Below, in pieces: positions 16,664-24,337 of a stretch of 34,703 nt of DNA. Origin of the DNA: JAKITW01 sp041598875. GTDB taxonomy: Bacteria; Desulfobacterota; Desulfobulbia; Desulfobulbales; BM004. Within the stretch, counting starts at the first letter, position 1. Each line of letters begins with the position of its first letter. A program made the position numbers and the translations under genes. The stretch is taken from NCBI GenBank assembly GCA_041598875.1, contig JBFHXP010000014.1, positions 1-34,703 on the forward strand, read 5' to 3'. Under the pieces are notes generated by a model. That model saw only the letters and a program-made list of their open reading frames with translations, was not told the DNA's origin and made no database searches.

Positions 16664-17226
16664 GAAGAATGCCTCCCATCCTGTGGCTCCGCCATTTCCA
16701 CTTTCGTTTTCATCCGGAAACGGCATTTTTCGAGAATCTCGGTGATCAAACCGACGTCCTGGTTGAGATTGACTCTATATGTACCCGAATAGCTTGAAAA
16801 TACATAGATAGTTTTCATCCGAAAACGGTATTTTCCAAGAACCCTGGTGTCCCACCATGGGCCTGGATGTCGCCAAACTCGAGCGCGCCTCCGCACAACC
16901 CCCCGTTCTTCTTACTCTTTTCAATAATTCCCCGTGCAAAACGGTGAAAAGGACCTGGGAACCTGTCCGCAAAAAAGGGCTTTCCGGCCAGCCCGAGATA
17001 TTTTTTGATCACGGAACTGACTGGAACGGCAAACGAACCACTCTGATTTCCACGGATCACTATTTTCCAATTGAAATGTCGCTGACACCGGGTAGAATAG
17101 AGCGGATATGACCGTGCCGATTTTCGCGTCACCAGTGTCACGTGCGGTCTCTTCACCCCATCCATCAACACCTCGGGTGTCCTCTGCCTCCGCGCCACAA
17201 CAGGTGTACCAACAAGGAAGATACGA
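16664..17226. other. 563 bp intergenic region between HAD gene and dnaE
   Basis: The genes on each side diverge, so promoters for both should lie here, but no convincing -35/-10 pair is seen. It contains the two-copy degenerate repeat at 16705-16744 and 16810-16849. A short hairpin ACACC-TCG-GGTGT lies near 17169-17181, and an AAGGAAG ribosome-binding site lies just before dnaE. Open frames here show no protein-like composition or known motif. Confidence 0.6.
16705..16849. repeat. two degenerate copies of a 40 bp hairpin-forming repeat
   Basis: Copies at 16705-16744 and 16810-16849 match at 32 of 40 positions and are 105 bp apart. Seven of the eight differences are transitions. Each copy contains a hairpin GTTTTC-ATCC-GRAAAC (16706-16721 and 16811-16826). 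In copy 1 one A-T pair is replaced by a G-T wobble, so pairing is kept. This looks like a REP-like intergenic element, but only two copies are in view. Confidence 0.65.
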
Positions 17227-20200
17227 ATGTCCGAAAAAGCTGCCCACGATTTTGTCCATCTCCACGTCCACACCCAGTACAGCCTGTTAGACGGCGCGAT
17301 CCGCCTCAATGATCTCATTGCCAAATGCAAGGAGTTCGGCATGGATACCGTGGCGATTACCGATCACGGAACCATGCACGGCGCCCTTGAATTCTATGTC
17401 AAGGCGACCAAGGCAGGGGTAAAGCCGATCATCGGCTGTGAATTCTACATCGCACCGGCAAGCCGTTTCGAAAAGAACGCGAAACGGGCCGGCGATGCGG
17501 CCTATCACCTGGTTCTGCTGGCCATGAACCGGGCCGGGTACCAGAATCTGATGAAACTGACCTCCCTGGCCCAGACCGAGGGATTTCACTATAAACCGCG
17601 TATCGACAAGGAGATTCTTGCCAGACACCACGAGGGCCTCATCGCCCTCACGGCCTGCCTGCACGGGGAAATCCCCCATTATCTGGGCAAGGGTGACATG
17701 CAGACCGCCCGGGAGCAGCTCCTTTTCTACAAAGATCTGTTTGGCGACCGTCTCTATCTCGAGCTGCAGGAAAACGGCATTCCGGAGCAGGCAGTTGTCA
17801 ACAAGGGGCTGATGCAGCTTGCGGCCGAACTTGACGTTAAACTGGTGGCAACCAACGACTGTCATTACCTGAACCGGCCCGAGGCCCATGCCCATGAGGT
17901 TCTCCTCTGTGTCCAGACCGGCAAGACGATCAACGACGACAGCCGCTTCAAGTTCAGCACCGACGAACTTTTTTTCAAATCACCGGCGGAAATGGAGAAA
18001 AGTTTCGCCTTCTGTCCCGAGGCGATCAGAAACACCCGGATCGTGGCTGACCGTTGCTCCCTTGAACTGGAGTTCGGACAGAACCATTTTCCAATTTTTC
18101 CCGTCCCCGAGGGGGAAAGCCTCAATTCGGTATTTGAAAAACAGTCCCGCAGCGGCCTGACCCAACGCCTGGCCTTTATCCGCAAGCACGGCACCCTGAC
18201 CCCGGAACAGGAAAAAATCTATCAGGATCGTCTGGAACATGAGATAGATGTCATTAAAAAGATGGGATTCCCCGGTTACTTCCTCATTGTCGCGGATTTT
18301 ATCAACTGGGCAAAAAGCAAGAATATTCCGGTGGGTCCGGGCCGCGGATCAGGCGCGGGCAGCCTGGTTGCCTACTGTCTGCGAATCACCGATATCGATC
18401 CGATTCCCTATGGGCTTATCTTTGAGCGTTTTCTCAATATCGAGCGCAAGAGCATGCCGGATTTTGACATCGACTTCTGCCAGGAACGCCGCGGCGAGGT
18501 GCTCCACTATGTCCAGGAAAAATATGGCGGCGCTGAAAATGTCGCCCAGATCATCACCTATGGGACCATGAAGGCGCGGGCGGTTATCCGTGATGTGGGC
18601 CGCGCCCTCGCCATGCCCTATGGCGAGGTCGACCGCATTGCCAAGCTCATTCCCGAGCAGCTCAAAATCACGATCAGGGATGCCATAGAGCAGGAGCCCA
18701 GGCTGGTCGACATCATGAAGCACGACCCCAAGGTGGCGGAACTTCTCGAAGTCGCGCAGGTCCTGGAGGGGCTCGCCCGCCACACCTCGACCCATGCCGC
18801 CGGGGTCGTCATATCCCCCCTGCCGATGGTCGAATACCTGCCTGTCTGCAAGGGTCAGAAAGACGAAATTCTCACCCAGTATGACATGAAGTACACCGAG
18901 ATGACCGGACTAATCAAGTTCGATTTCCTCGGCCTCAAGACCCTAACCGTAATCGATCGCGCCCTCAAACTTATTGAAGGGGATATCGGCCTTAAACTTG
19001 AAATCAACGCCATCCCCATGGATGACCGGAAAACCTTTGATCTTCTCTGCCGCGGGGATGCGCTCGGGGTGTTTCAGCTGGAAAGCTCCGGCATGCGTAA
19101 TCTGCTTACCAGCATGCAGCCGGAGGTTTTTTCCGATCTCATCGCCCTGGTTGCCCTCTATCGGCCAGGCCCAATGGAAAGCGGCATGCTCGGAACCTTT
19201 GTTGACGGCAAGCACGGCAAAATCCCGGTAACCTATCCCCTGCCCCAGCTCAAACCGGTCCTGGAGGAGACCTACGGTGTTATCGTCTATCAGGAACAGG
19301 TCATGAAGATAGCCAATGTCCTGGCGAATTACTCCCTGGGTGATGCCGATATCCTGCGCCGGGCAATGGGCAAGAAAATCCCCGAGGTAATGAATCAGGA
19401 GAAGGAAAAATTCATGGCCGGGGCAAAGAAAAACAATATCCCCGAAGAGAAGGCTGCATACATTTTTGACCTGATGGCCAAATTCGCCGGGTATGGGTTC
19501 AACAAATCCCACAGCGCAGCCTATGCCCTTATCGCCTACCAGACCGCCTATCTCAAGGCGCACTACCCTGCCCAGTTCATGGCCGCCCTTCTTTCCTGCG
19601 ATGTCAACAATACCGACAAGGTCGTCCTCTATATCAACGAATGCAAGGACCATCATATCGAGGTCCTGCCGCCTGATATCAATGAAAGCTCCAAGGATTT
19701 CACCGTTATCAACGACCGGATCCGTTTCGGCCTGGCCGCGGTTAAGAATGTCGGGGATGCGGCCCTGGATTCGATCATCGAGGAAAGAACCCAGGCCCGG
19801 CCCTATCTTTCCCTGGCTGATTTCTGCGCCAGGGTGGACCTGCGCAGGGTTAACCGCCGGGTCATAGAGAGCCTGATCAAGGCCGGGGCCTTTGACTCTC
19901 TCAAGGCCCGTCGCTCCCAGTTCTTTGCCATCCTTGACCAGGCCCTGGAACAGGCACAGGCCGCGCAACGGGACAAATTAAGCGGCCAGATATCCCTTTT
20001 TGAGGTTATGGCCCCGGAAAAGACCGCGATCTTTTCGGAAATTGATCTGCCCGACATTCCCGAGTGGGAAGAAAAAACACGACTCGCCTTTGAAAAGGAG
20101 ACCGTGGGTTTTTACATCACCGGCCATCCTCTGGATAATTTCCGCAACGAGATCAAGGCGGTCACCGACCACGATTTCACCTCGCTGGAAGAGATCAGCG

Positions 20201-20772
20201 ACGGCCAGCCGGTGCGAATCGGCGGGATGATACAGTCGATCAAAGACCATAAGAGCAAAAAGGGTGACCGGATGGCCTTTCTTACCATGGAGGACATCGC
20301 GTCTTCCTGCGAGGTTGTGGTCTTTCCGGAGACCTTTGCCCGCTGCTCGCATCTCCTCAAGGGTGACGAACCCCTGATCATCCAGGGAACAGTAAAAAAA
20401 GATGAACGTGGCGCCAAGATCATAGCCGATGATATCGACTCCCTTGCCGATGCCTGGGGGAAATACACCGCCTCCACCCGGATCATGTTTCATTCCGACC
20501 GGATCTCCCGTCAGAAGCTCTCCGAGGTAAAGAAACTCTTCTACCGCTTTCACGGCTCCTGCCCGGTCTCACTGACTATTCATTACTCCGGCAGGGGCGA
20601 GGTGGATATCTCCGTGCCTGAAGATCTTACCATCCGGCCCTGTGGCGAATTCACCGCCGAGGTCGAAAAAACCCTTGGCTACAAGGCGGTCATTTACGAA
20701 AAAAAGCCAGTGGAGCTTGCGGAAAGGATGAAAAAGAATGGCAGATGGGAACCACGGCCCCAGACCATGTAA
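17227..20772 (+). CDS. dnaE: DNA polymerase III subunit alpha
   Basis: An 1181-residue replicative polymerase, normal length for DnaE1. The N-terminal PHP domain begins FVHLHVHTQYSLLDGAI, and further PHP motifs are VAITDHGTMHGA and ATNDCHYL. The palm domain carries GPGRGSGAGSLVAYCL and the catalytic aspartates in PDFDIDF (411-417), then CQERRGEVLHYV. VFQLESSGMRNLL and NKSHSAAYALIAYQTAYLKAHYPAQFMAALL are conserved fingers/palm segments. Near the C-terminus are the helix-hairpin-helix region (ALDSIIEERTQARPYLSLADFC) and the OB fold (VRIGGMIQSIKDHKSKKGDRMAFLTMEDI). The ATG at 17227 has an AAGGAAG ribosome-binding site. It copies the chromosome as part of the Pol III holoenzyme. No proofreading subunit gene is nearby. 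Confidence 0.98.
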   Translation: MSEKAAHDFVHLHVHTQYSLLDGAIRLNDLIAKCKEFGMDTVAITDHGTMHGALEFYVKATKAGVKPIIGCEFYIAPASRFEKNAKRAGDAAYHLVLLAMNRAGYQNLMKLTSLAQTEGFHYKPRIDKEILARHHEGLIALTACLHGEIPHYLGKGDMQTAREQLLFYKDLFGDRLYLELQENGIPEQAVVNKGLMQLAAELDVKLVATNDCHYLNRPEAHAHEVLLCVQTGKTINDDSRFKFSTDELFFKSPAEMEKSFAFCPEAIRNTRIVADRCSLELEFGQNHFPIFPVPEGESLNSVFEKQSRSGLTQRLAFIRKHGTLTPEQEKIYQDRLEHEIDVIKKMGFPGYFLIVADFINWAKSKNIPVGPGRGSGAGSLVAYCLRITDIDPIPYGLIFERFLNIERKSMPDFDIDFCQERRGEVLHYVQEKYGGAENVAQIITYGTMKARAVIRDVGRALAMPYGEVDRIAKLIPEQLKITIRDAIEQEPRLVDIMKHDPKVAELLEVAQVLEGLARHTSTHAAGVVISPLPMVEYLPVCKGQKDEILTQYDMKYTEMTGLIKFDFLGLKTLTVIDRALKLIEGDIGLKLEINAIPMDDRKTFDLLCRGDALGVFQLESSGMRNLLTSMQPEVFSDLIALVALYRPGPMESGMLGTFVDGKHGKIPVTYPLPQLKPVLEETYGVIVYQEQVMKIANVLANYSLGDADILRRAMGKKIPEVMNQEKEKFMAGAKKNNIPEEKAAYIFDLMAKFAGYGFNKSHSAAYALIAYQTAYLKAHYPAQFMAALLSCDVNNTDKVVLYINECKDHHIEVLPPDINESSKDFTVINDRIRFGLAAVKNVGDAALDSIIEERTQARPYLSLADFCARVDLRRVNRRVIESLIKAGAFDSLKARRSQFFAILDQALEQAQAAQRDKLSGQISLFEVMAPEKTAIFSEIDLPDIPEWEEKTRLAFEKETVGFYITGHPLDNFRNEIKAVTDHDFTSLEEISDGQPVRIGGMIQSIKDHKSKKGDRMAFLTMEDIASSCEVVVFPETFARCSHLLKGDEPLIIQGTVKKDERGAKIIADDIDSLADAWGKYTASTRIMFHSDRISRQKLSEVKKLFYRFHGSCPVSLTIHYSGRGEVDISVPEDLTIRPCGEFTAEVEKTLGYKAVIYEKKPVELAERMKKNGRWEPRPQTM

Positions 20773-20912
20773 CATCCCCGGACGGGGCAGTTATGTCTAA
20801 AAATGTGGTTCACTTTTTCCACTGTCCCAGGTATGTTTAATGCTTATGAAAAAATGAGTGCAGCTGATATGACCTTCCGGTCAACCCTGGTATCGCGAAA
20901 GAAGAGAAAAAA
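20773..20912. other. 140 bp spacer after dnaE
   Basis: A short CCCC-GGAC-GGGG stem (about 20775-20786) lies just after the dnaE stop but has no T-run, so it is not called a terminator. Nothing else is recognisable apart from an AAGAGA ribosome-binding site before the response regulator. Confidence 0.4.
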
Positions 20913-21278
20913 ATGGCAAATATCCTGGTGATAGATGATGACGTCCTGATGGGAAAGGCCCTGCGCCGGCTACTCGAAAATGAAGGACACACCGTTTTTC
21001 TGGCCACAAATGGCATCGAAGCGCTCACCATCCTCCGGGACAACAGGGCGGAACTGATGATAACCGACATCTTCATGCCGGACCAGGACGGAATAAGCAC
21101 CATCATTGATGCCCGCGAGGCATATCCCGGGATGAAAATCATCGCCATTTCCGGCGGGGGCAGACGCCAGTCCGTTGACTACCTGGAGCTGGCTCACAAT
21201 CTGGGCGCGCACCGGATCTTCAGTAAACCCTTCAAAGATGAAGATTTTCTCGAATCAATCCAGGAGCTGCTCGCCTGA
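20913..21278 (+). CDS. single-domain response regulator (CheY-like)
   Basis: A 121-residue receiver domain with no output domain. The acidic pocket is D8-D10 (VIDDDVLMGKAL), the phospho-acceptor is D52 in MITDIFMPDQDG, the switch Ser is S80 (IIAISGGG), and the conserved Lys is K105 (FSKPFKDEDFL). All phosphorylation residues are present, so it should take phosphate from a histidine kinase encoded elsewhere and act by binding a partner protein. There is no kinase or target next to it; dnaE upstream is unlikely to be its partner. The stop lies only 12 bp from the stop of the convergent small membrane protein gene. Confidence 0.93.
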   Translation: MANILVIDDDVLMGKALRRLLENEGHTVFLATNGIEALTILRDNRAELMITDIFMPDQDGISTIIDAREAYPGMKIIAISGGGRRQSVDYLELAHNLGAHRIFSKPFKDEDFLESIQELLA

Positions 21279-21290
21279 TTTGAACAACCG

Positions 21291-21605
21291 CTATCCCATG
21301 CCGTTGCCGTTGTTTCTCATTGCGGCAATCCGATTGTAGATCCAGCCGATTGCCCCGCCGCACAGCGTTCCCACCGCAAAACCGTATCCCGCGCCGATCA
21401 GGCTGCCGAAAAAGGTCACCCGGTAGCCGATAAAATATTGCCCCAACAGCTGGAGGTGGGGCCCTACCCGATCCCCCCCCTTGATAACCAGCCAGTTGGT
21501 GGCGATAAAGATGCCAAGCCCGCAGATAACACCAAGGGCCAGCCCCAGCACCTTGGCGTTCAGCCACAGAACGCCGGTGAACAGTTTATCTTCTTCCAGT
21601 GACAT
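21291..21605 (-). CDS. small membrane protein, homologous to the C-terminal domain of the neighbouring FAD oxidoreductase
   Basis: A 104-residue protein with two or three hydrophobic segments (about 16-40, 55-88). I do not know the family, but it clearly aligns with the last 110 residues of the oxidoreductase at 21882-23645. The shared pattern is G-V-I/V-CGL, A-N-W/LW-I-G-DR/D, HL-LL-QYFIGY-V-G-I-YF/YG-G. The block HLQLLGQYFIGYRVTFFGSLIGAGYGF is matched almost position by position. It is therefore a free-standing copy of a domain that is elsewhere fused to an enzyme. The polar QYFIGY motif between hydrophobic segments may lie at the membrane surface. No function can be assigned. It lies downstream of the oxidoreductase on the same strand, with a hairpin-rich element between. 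Confidence 0.75.
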   Translation of the reverse strand: MSLEEDKLFTGVLWLNAKVLGLALGVICGLGIFIATNWLVIKGGDRVGPHLQLLGQYFIGYRVTFFGSLIGAGYGFAVGTLCGGAIGWIYNRIAAMRNNGNGMG

Positions 21606-21644
21606 ATCAGTATGCTCCCCTTTCTATAACACAAAGACTACACG

Positions 21645-21823
21645 AGCTCCACCTGAAGCTGGAGGGTCTAAAAGTGCGGACTGAAAGTCCGGCACACCAG
21701 CCATCGCCGGTTTAAAACTGCTTGAACAGCAGAATATCGAACAAGGAATTTCGTGTTCGATATTCGATATTCGTATTTCAACAAATCAACTACTAGCTGA
21801 AAGCTACCCGTCTAAAGACGGGT
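21645..21823. mobile_element. hairpin-rich element resembling an IS200/IS605-type end (possible PATE/MITE)
   Basis: Five stem-loops lie in 180 bp: CTCCA/TGGAG (21647-21664); GTGCGGACT-GAA-AGTCC(G)GCAC (21674-21695); a perfect 12 bp stem GAATATCGAACA/TGTTCGATATTC (21732-21765) with a 10 nt loop; TAGCT-GAA-AGCTA (21794-21806); and ACCCGTC-TAAA-GACGGGT (21806-21823). The last two in tandem are very like the subterminal hairpins at ends of IS200/IS605-family elements. No transposase or TnpB frame is present, so if mobile it would be a non-autonomous remnant. Exact ends are not defined. The assignment rests on pattern memory and is inference. Confidence 0.5.
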
Positions 21824-21881
21824 GGGTAAACCTTTAACTCGGACGAATAAAGCCAGTACCCGGAAAACCTCTCCAGGACCA

Positions 21882-23645
21882 TCAGAGATGATCAAAAAAG
21901 TCCTTCAGGGTCAGCAGCTCATTTCGCTTGCGCACCTGAAAGATATAACAGGCGAGAAAAAAATTACGCAGATAGGCAAAAAGCCAGGCCAGCAGGAATC
22001 CCCAGAAAAAGGTATAGGCAAAGGCGATGGCCGCGCCCTGGATCGAAACGGTGTATCCTATGAAATACTGGGCGAGCAGCCGGAGATGGGATGCGGCAGG
22101 GTCATCCACCCGGCCGATGATCCACAGGTTGGCGAGGAGCACAACCAGACCGCAGACAACGCCAACCGCAGCGGCAAAGGCAAACTTGTCCATTCTGGCA
22201 AAAGTCCGGCGAAGCATCCGTGTTGACCGGGAATGCGCGGACGATGCGCCTCGATCCTCTTCCAGATACTCATCCTCATCATTCACCCGCCAGAGATCAT
22301 GCTCCGCCCCGCAGAGATTTTCCGCGGCCAGAAGGCCGGTCTGCATGGAGTGGTCCATGTTGTTGTATCGGTGCATGCCGTTTCTGCCCACTGTCTGGAG
22401 GTTGGCAAATCCGGCAAGGTACTCGCGAAGTATGGCCACGTTCTCAGTATAATACCGGTCGTAGACGGGATATGCCTTGGGTTGCCGGATAACGCAGCCG
22501 TCAATCACCGTATCCGGATCGGCAAGACCCAGGCCGGCCAGCTCGCCGGTGGCCAGACGGATCAGATCGCTGTCGTCTAGGCTCCAGGTTGCGTCACCCT
22601 GGTCGCAGAAATACTCCATGCCGATGCTGGTTGTGCCCGGGTCCGGCACCATGGCCGCGCTCCAGTTCTTGAAATTCTGAATCCGGCCGACCTTCACCTC
22701 CGGGCTGTGGACATAGATCCACTGATCAGGAAAAAGCTTTGCCTGCCTTATGATCAGGACAACAATGAGAAAGGAGCGGTAGGCAAGTTTATCGGCCGCG
22801 GCCGCGACCTCGGGCGGCGGGTCAAGGAGGCGTACCAGCCGGGTAAGGGGAATGGATGAGATCACATTCTCTACCGGTTGCGAGCGGATCTCTCCGCGCT
22901 CATCCCAGATAACTCTTTCGATTTTCCCCTGCGCGTGCTCCAGGCCGACCACGGTGCAGTGCAGTGAAACCGTGCCGCCGGCCGCGCCCACCGCCTCCTG
23001 GAACCGTTGCCACATCATCCCAGGACCGCGGAGAGGATAATCAAAGGAATCGATCAGGCTCTTGGCCTTGCTCGCGCCGAAAAGGGCGTTGACCAGGGCA
23101 ACGGTCAGGGAGAGGCCCTTGATCCGCTGCGCCGCCCAGTCCGCCCGGATCTCATGACAGGGAATGCCCCACACCTTTTCGGTATAGGTCTTGAAAAAGG
23201 TGCGAAAGAGTCGGTCGCCGAAACGGTTGGACACCCACTGTTCAAAGGACTCTTCTCCGGCATGGGAGCGGAGTTGGGCTCTGCCGTAACTCAGGACAAT
23301 GAGCGTGCTTTCCACCAGACCGAGATTGATCAGGGCATTGGCGCATTGCAGGGGATAGCTGAAGAATCGTCCCTGGTAGTATATGCGGGAGAGCCGGGAA
23401 ACCTTTATGAAGTCATCTCCGAGCATCTCCTGCCAGAGCTGGTTGATTCGCTCGATTTTAGAGAAAAACCGATGACCGCCAATATCAAAGAGATACCCCC
23501 TGTACTCCTCGGTACGTGAAATACCGCCAACCCGATCGGCACGCTCGAGAACCAACGGGGAGATGTTTCTCCGGGCGCATTCAAGGGCCGCAGACAGCCC
23601 GGCGGGACCACCGCCGATGATCACCACCGGTTGTCTGTTTTCCAT
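21882..23645 (-). CDS. FAD-dependent amine-oxidase-like oxidoreductase with fused C-terminal membrane domain
   Basis: The frame is open to 23696; I take the ATG at 23645 (587 residues) because the dinucleotide fold starts right after it (PVVIIGGGPAGLSAALECARRN). An ATG at 23672 is possible. The enzyme part (to about residue 475) belongs to the protoporphyrinogen oxidase/UDP-galactopyranose mutase-like flavoenzymes: VLERADRVGGISRTEEYRGYLFDIGGHRFFSK, then YTEKVWGIPCHEI, and near the end NLQTVGRNGMHRYNNMDHSMQTGLLAAENL, the FAD-binding C-terminal motif. Such proteins in envelope loci often rearrange or oxidise a nucleotide sugar or lipid-linked sugar; the substrate is unknown here. After an acidic linker a membrane domain of about 110 residues follows, homologous to the small protein at 21291-21605. 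The fusion would tether the flavoenzyme to the inner membrane. Confidence 0.85.
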   Translation of the reverse strand: MENRQPVVIIGGGPAGLSAALECARRNISPLVLERADRVGGISRTEEYRGYLFDIGGHRFFSKIERINQLWQEMLGDDFIKVSRLSRIYYQGRFFSYPLQCANALINLGLVESTLIVLSYGRAQLRSHAGEESFEQWVSNRFGDRLFRTFFKTYTEKVWGIPCHEIRADWAAQRIKGLSLTVALVNALFGASKAKSLIDSFDYPLRGPGMMWQRFQEAVGAAGGTVSLHCTVVGLEHAQGKIERVIWDERGEIRSQPVENVISSIPLTRLVRLLDPPPEVAAAADKLAYRSFLIVVLIIRQAKLFPDQWIYVHSPEVKVGRIQNFKNWSAAMVPDPGTTSIGMEYFCDQGDATWSLDDSDLIRLATGELAGLGLADPDTVIDGCVIRQPKAYPVYDRYYTENVAILREYLAGFANLQTVGRNGMHRYNNMDHSMQTGLLAAENLCGAEHDLWRVNDEDEYLEEDRGASSAHSRSTRMLRRTFARMDKFAFAAAVGVVCGLVVLLANLWIIGRVDDPAASHLRLLAQYFIGYTVSIQGAAIAFAYTFFWGFLLAWLFAYLRNFFLACYIFQVRKRNELLTLKDFFDHL

Positions 23646-23768
23646 CCCTCCCCCCCGGGAAAAATCCCCCATGCCGTGACGCGAAAAACCGGTCACGGAG
23701 TACGGTTCTTGCTTGCAAACGATTTTTTTACCCTTTCACGATACCTTACAGTCATTGTCGCCCCTGTT

Positions 23769-24296
23769 TCAGCCGAAACAGAGTCCGCAATCCGGACAGG
23801 TGGTGGTGGTAGTCGCAAAGGAAGTTCCGCAGGCAGGACAGCACGCGACCCCGGCGCGTTCATCAAACAGGGCATCGCCCCCCCCTCCGGCGTCATGACT
23901 GTCCAGCCCGGTGGAGGTCCGGAATTCCCGCTCCAGAACCGTGTAGGCATCACGGCTGTCATCACTCCGCACCTGAAGAAAAAAAGTGGAGGGACAACAC
24001 CCCTTGCCGCAGGATTTATCATCACCGGCAATCACCACGGGAATACGTTCAGCCCGCAAAAGATTCTCCAGATGCTTCATGTCCCGGAGAGGGCCGGTGC
24101 GGAGAACCACCAGTTCGTCATCCGGGCCGATCTCCCTCATCCGCCCTGCAATCCTTTCCCGCTGAGCAGCCTGACGGGTCTGGACCTCGCGGCCGGTGAC
24201 CAGCGGGTCGCCACAGACCCCGCACCGCTCGATATCCGCCCGGTATTCATCCTCGCAGCGGAGGCAGTACTTCAAATCAGGTTCAATATGATCCAT
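23769..24296 (-). CDS. double zinc-ribbon protein with DUF2007-like middle
   Basis: A 175-residue soluble protein in three parts. Residues 1-35 hold a zinc-ribbon-like pair (YCLRCEDEY and CGVCGDPL). Residues about 60-130 resemble the DUF2007-type signal-transducer fold (LVVLRTGPLRDMKHLENLLRAERIPVVIAG, then FFLQVRSDDSRDAYTVLEREF), with an inserted cysteine-rich loop CGKGCC. The last 25 residues hold a second ribbon (CCPACGTSF, CPDCGLCFG). Two zinc sites flanking a small alpha/beta domain suggest a protein or nucleic-acid binding adaptor, but no function is known to me. It follows hslU by 41 bp on the same strand and may be co-transcribed. The 120 bp between it and the oxidoreductase gene holds no clear signal. 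Confidence 0.8.
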   Translation of the reverse strand: MDHIEPDLKYCLRCEDEYRADIERCGVCGDPLVTGREVQTRQAAQRERIAGRMREIGPDDELVVLRTGPLRDMKHLENLLRAERIPVVIAGDDKSCGKGCCPSTFFLQVRSDDSRDAYTVLEREFRTSTGLDSHDAGGGGDALFDERAGVACCPACGTSFATTTTTCPDCGLCFG

Positions 24297-24337
24297 ATGT
24301 TTTCGTTCCTTACTTTTTTAATAAAACGGATGTTTTA

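Noticed and set aside
16664..16726. Longer start (16726) for the HAD phosphatase
   Set aside because: The extra 21 residues run into the repeat element and lack a ribosome-binding site, while the ATG at 16663 has GGGAGG at ideal spacing.
16815..17342. 175-codon leftward open frame upstream of and overlapping dnaE
   Set aside because: It starts inside dnaE antisense, has no ribosome-binding site, no recognisable domain, and a composition not typical of the neighbouring genes.
20773..20790. Terminator after dnaE
   Set aside because: Only a 4 bp CCCC/GGGG stem and no T-run.
21645..21823. CRISPR array or tRNA
   Set aside because: The hairpins are all different with no repeat-spacer pattern, and no cloverleaf or T-loop GTTCRA motif is formed.
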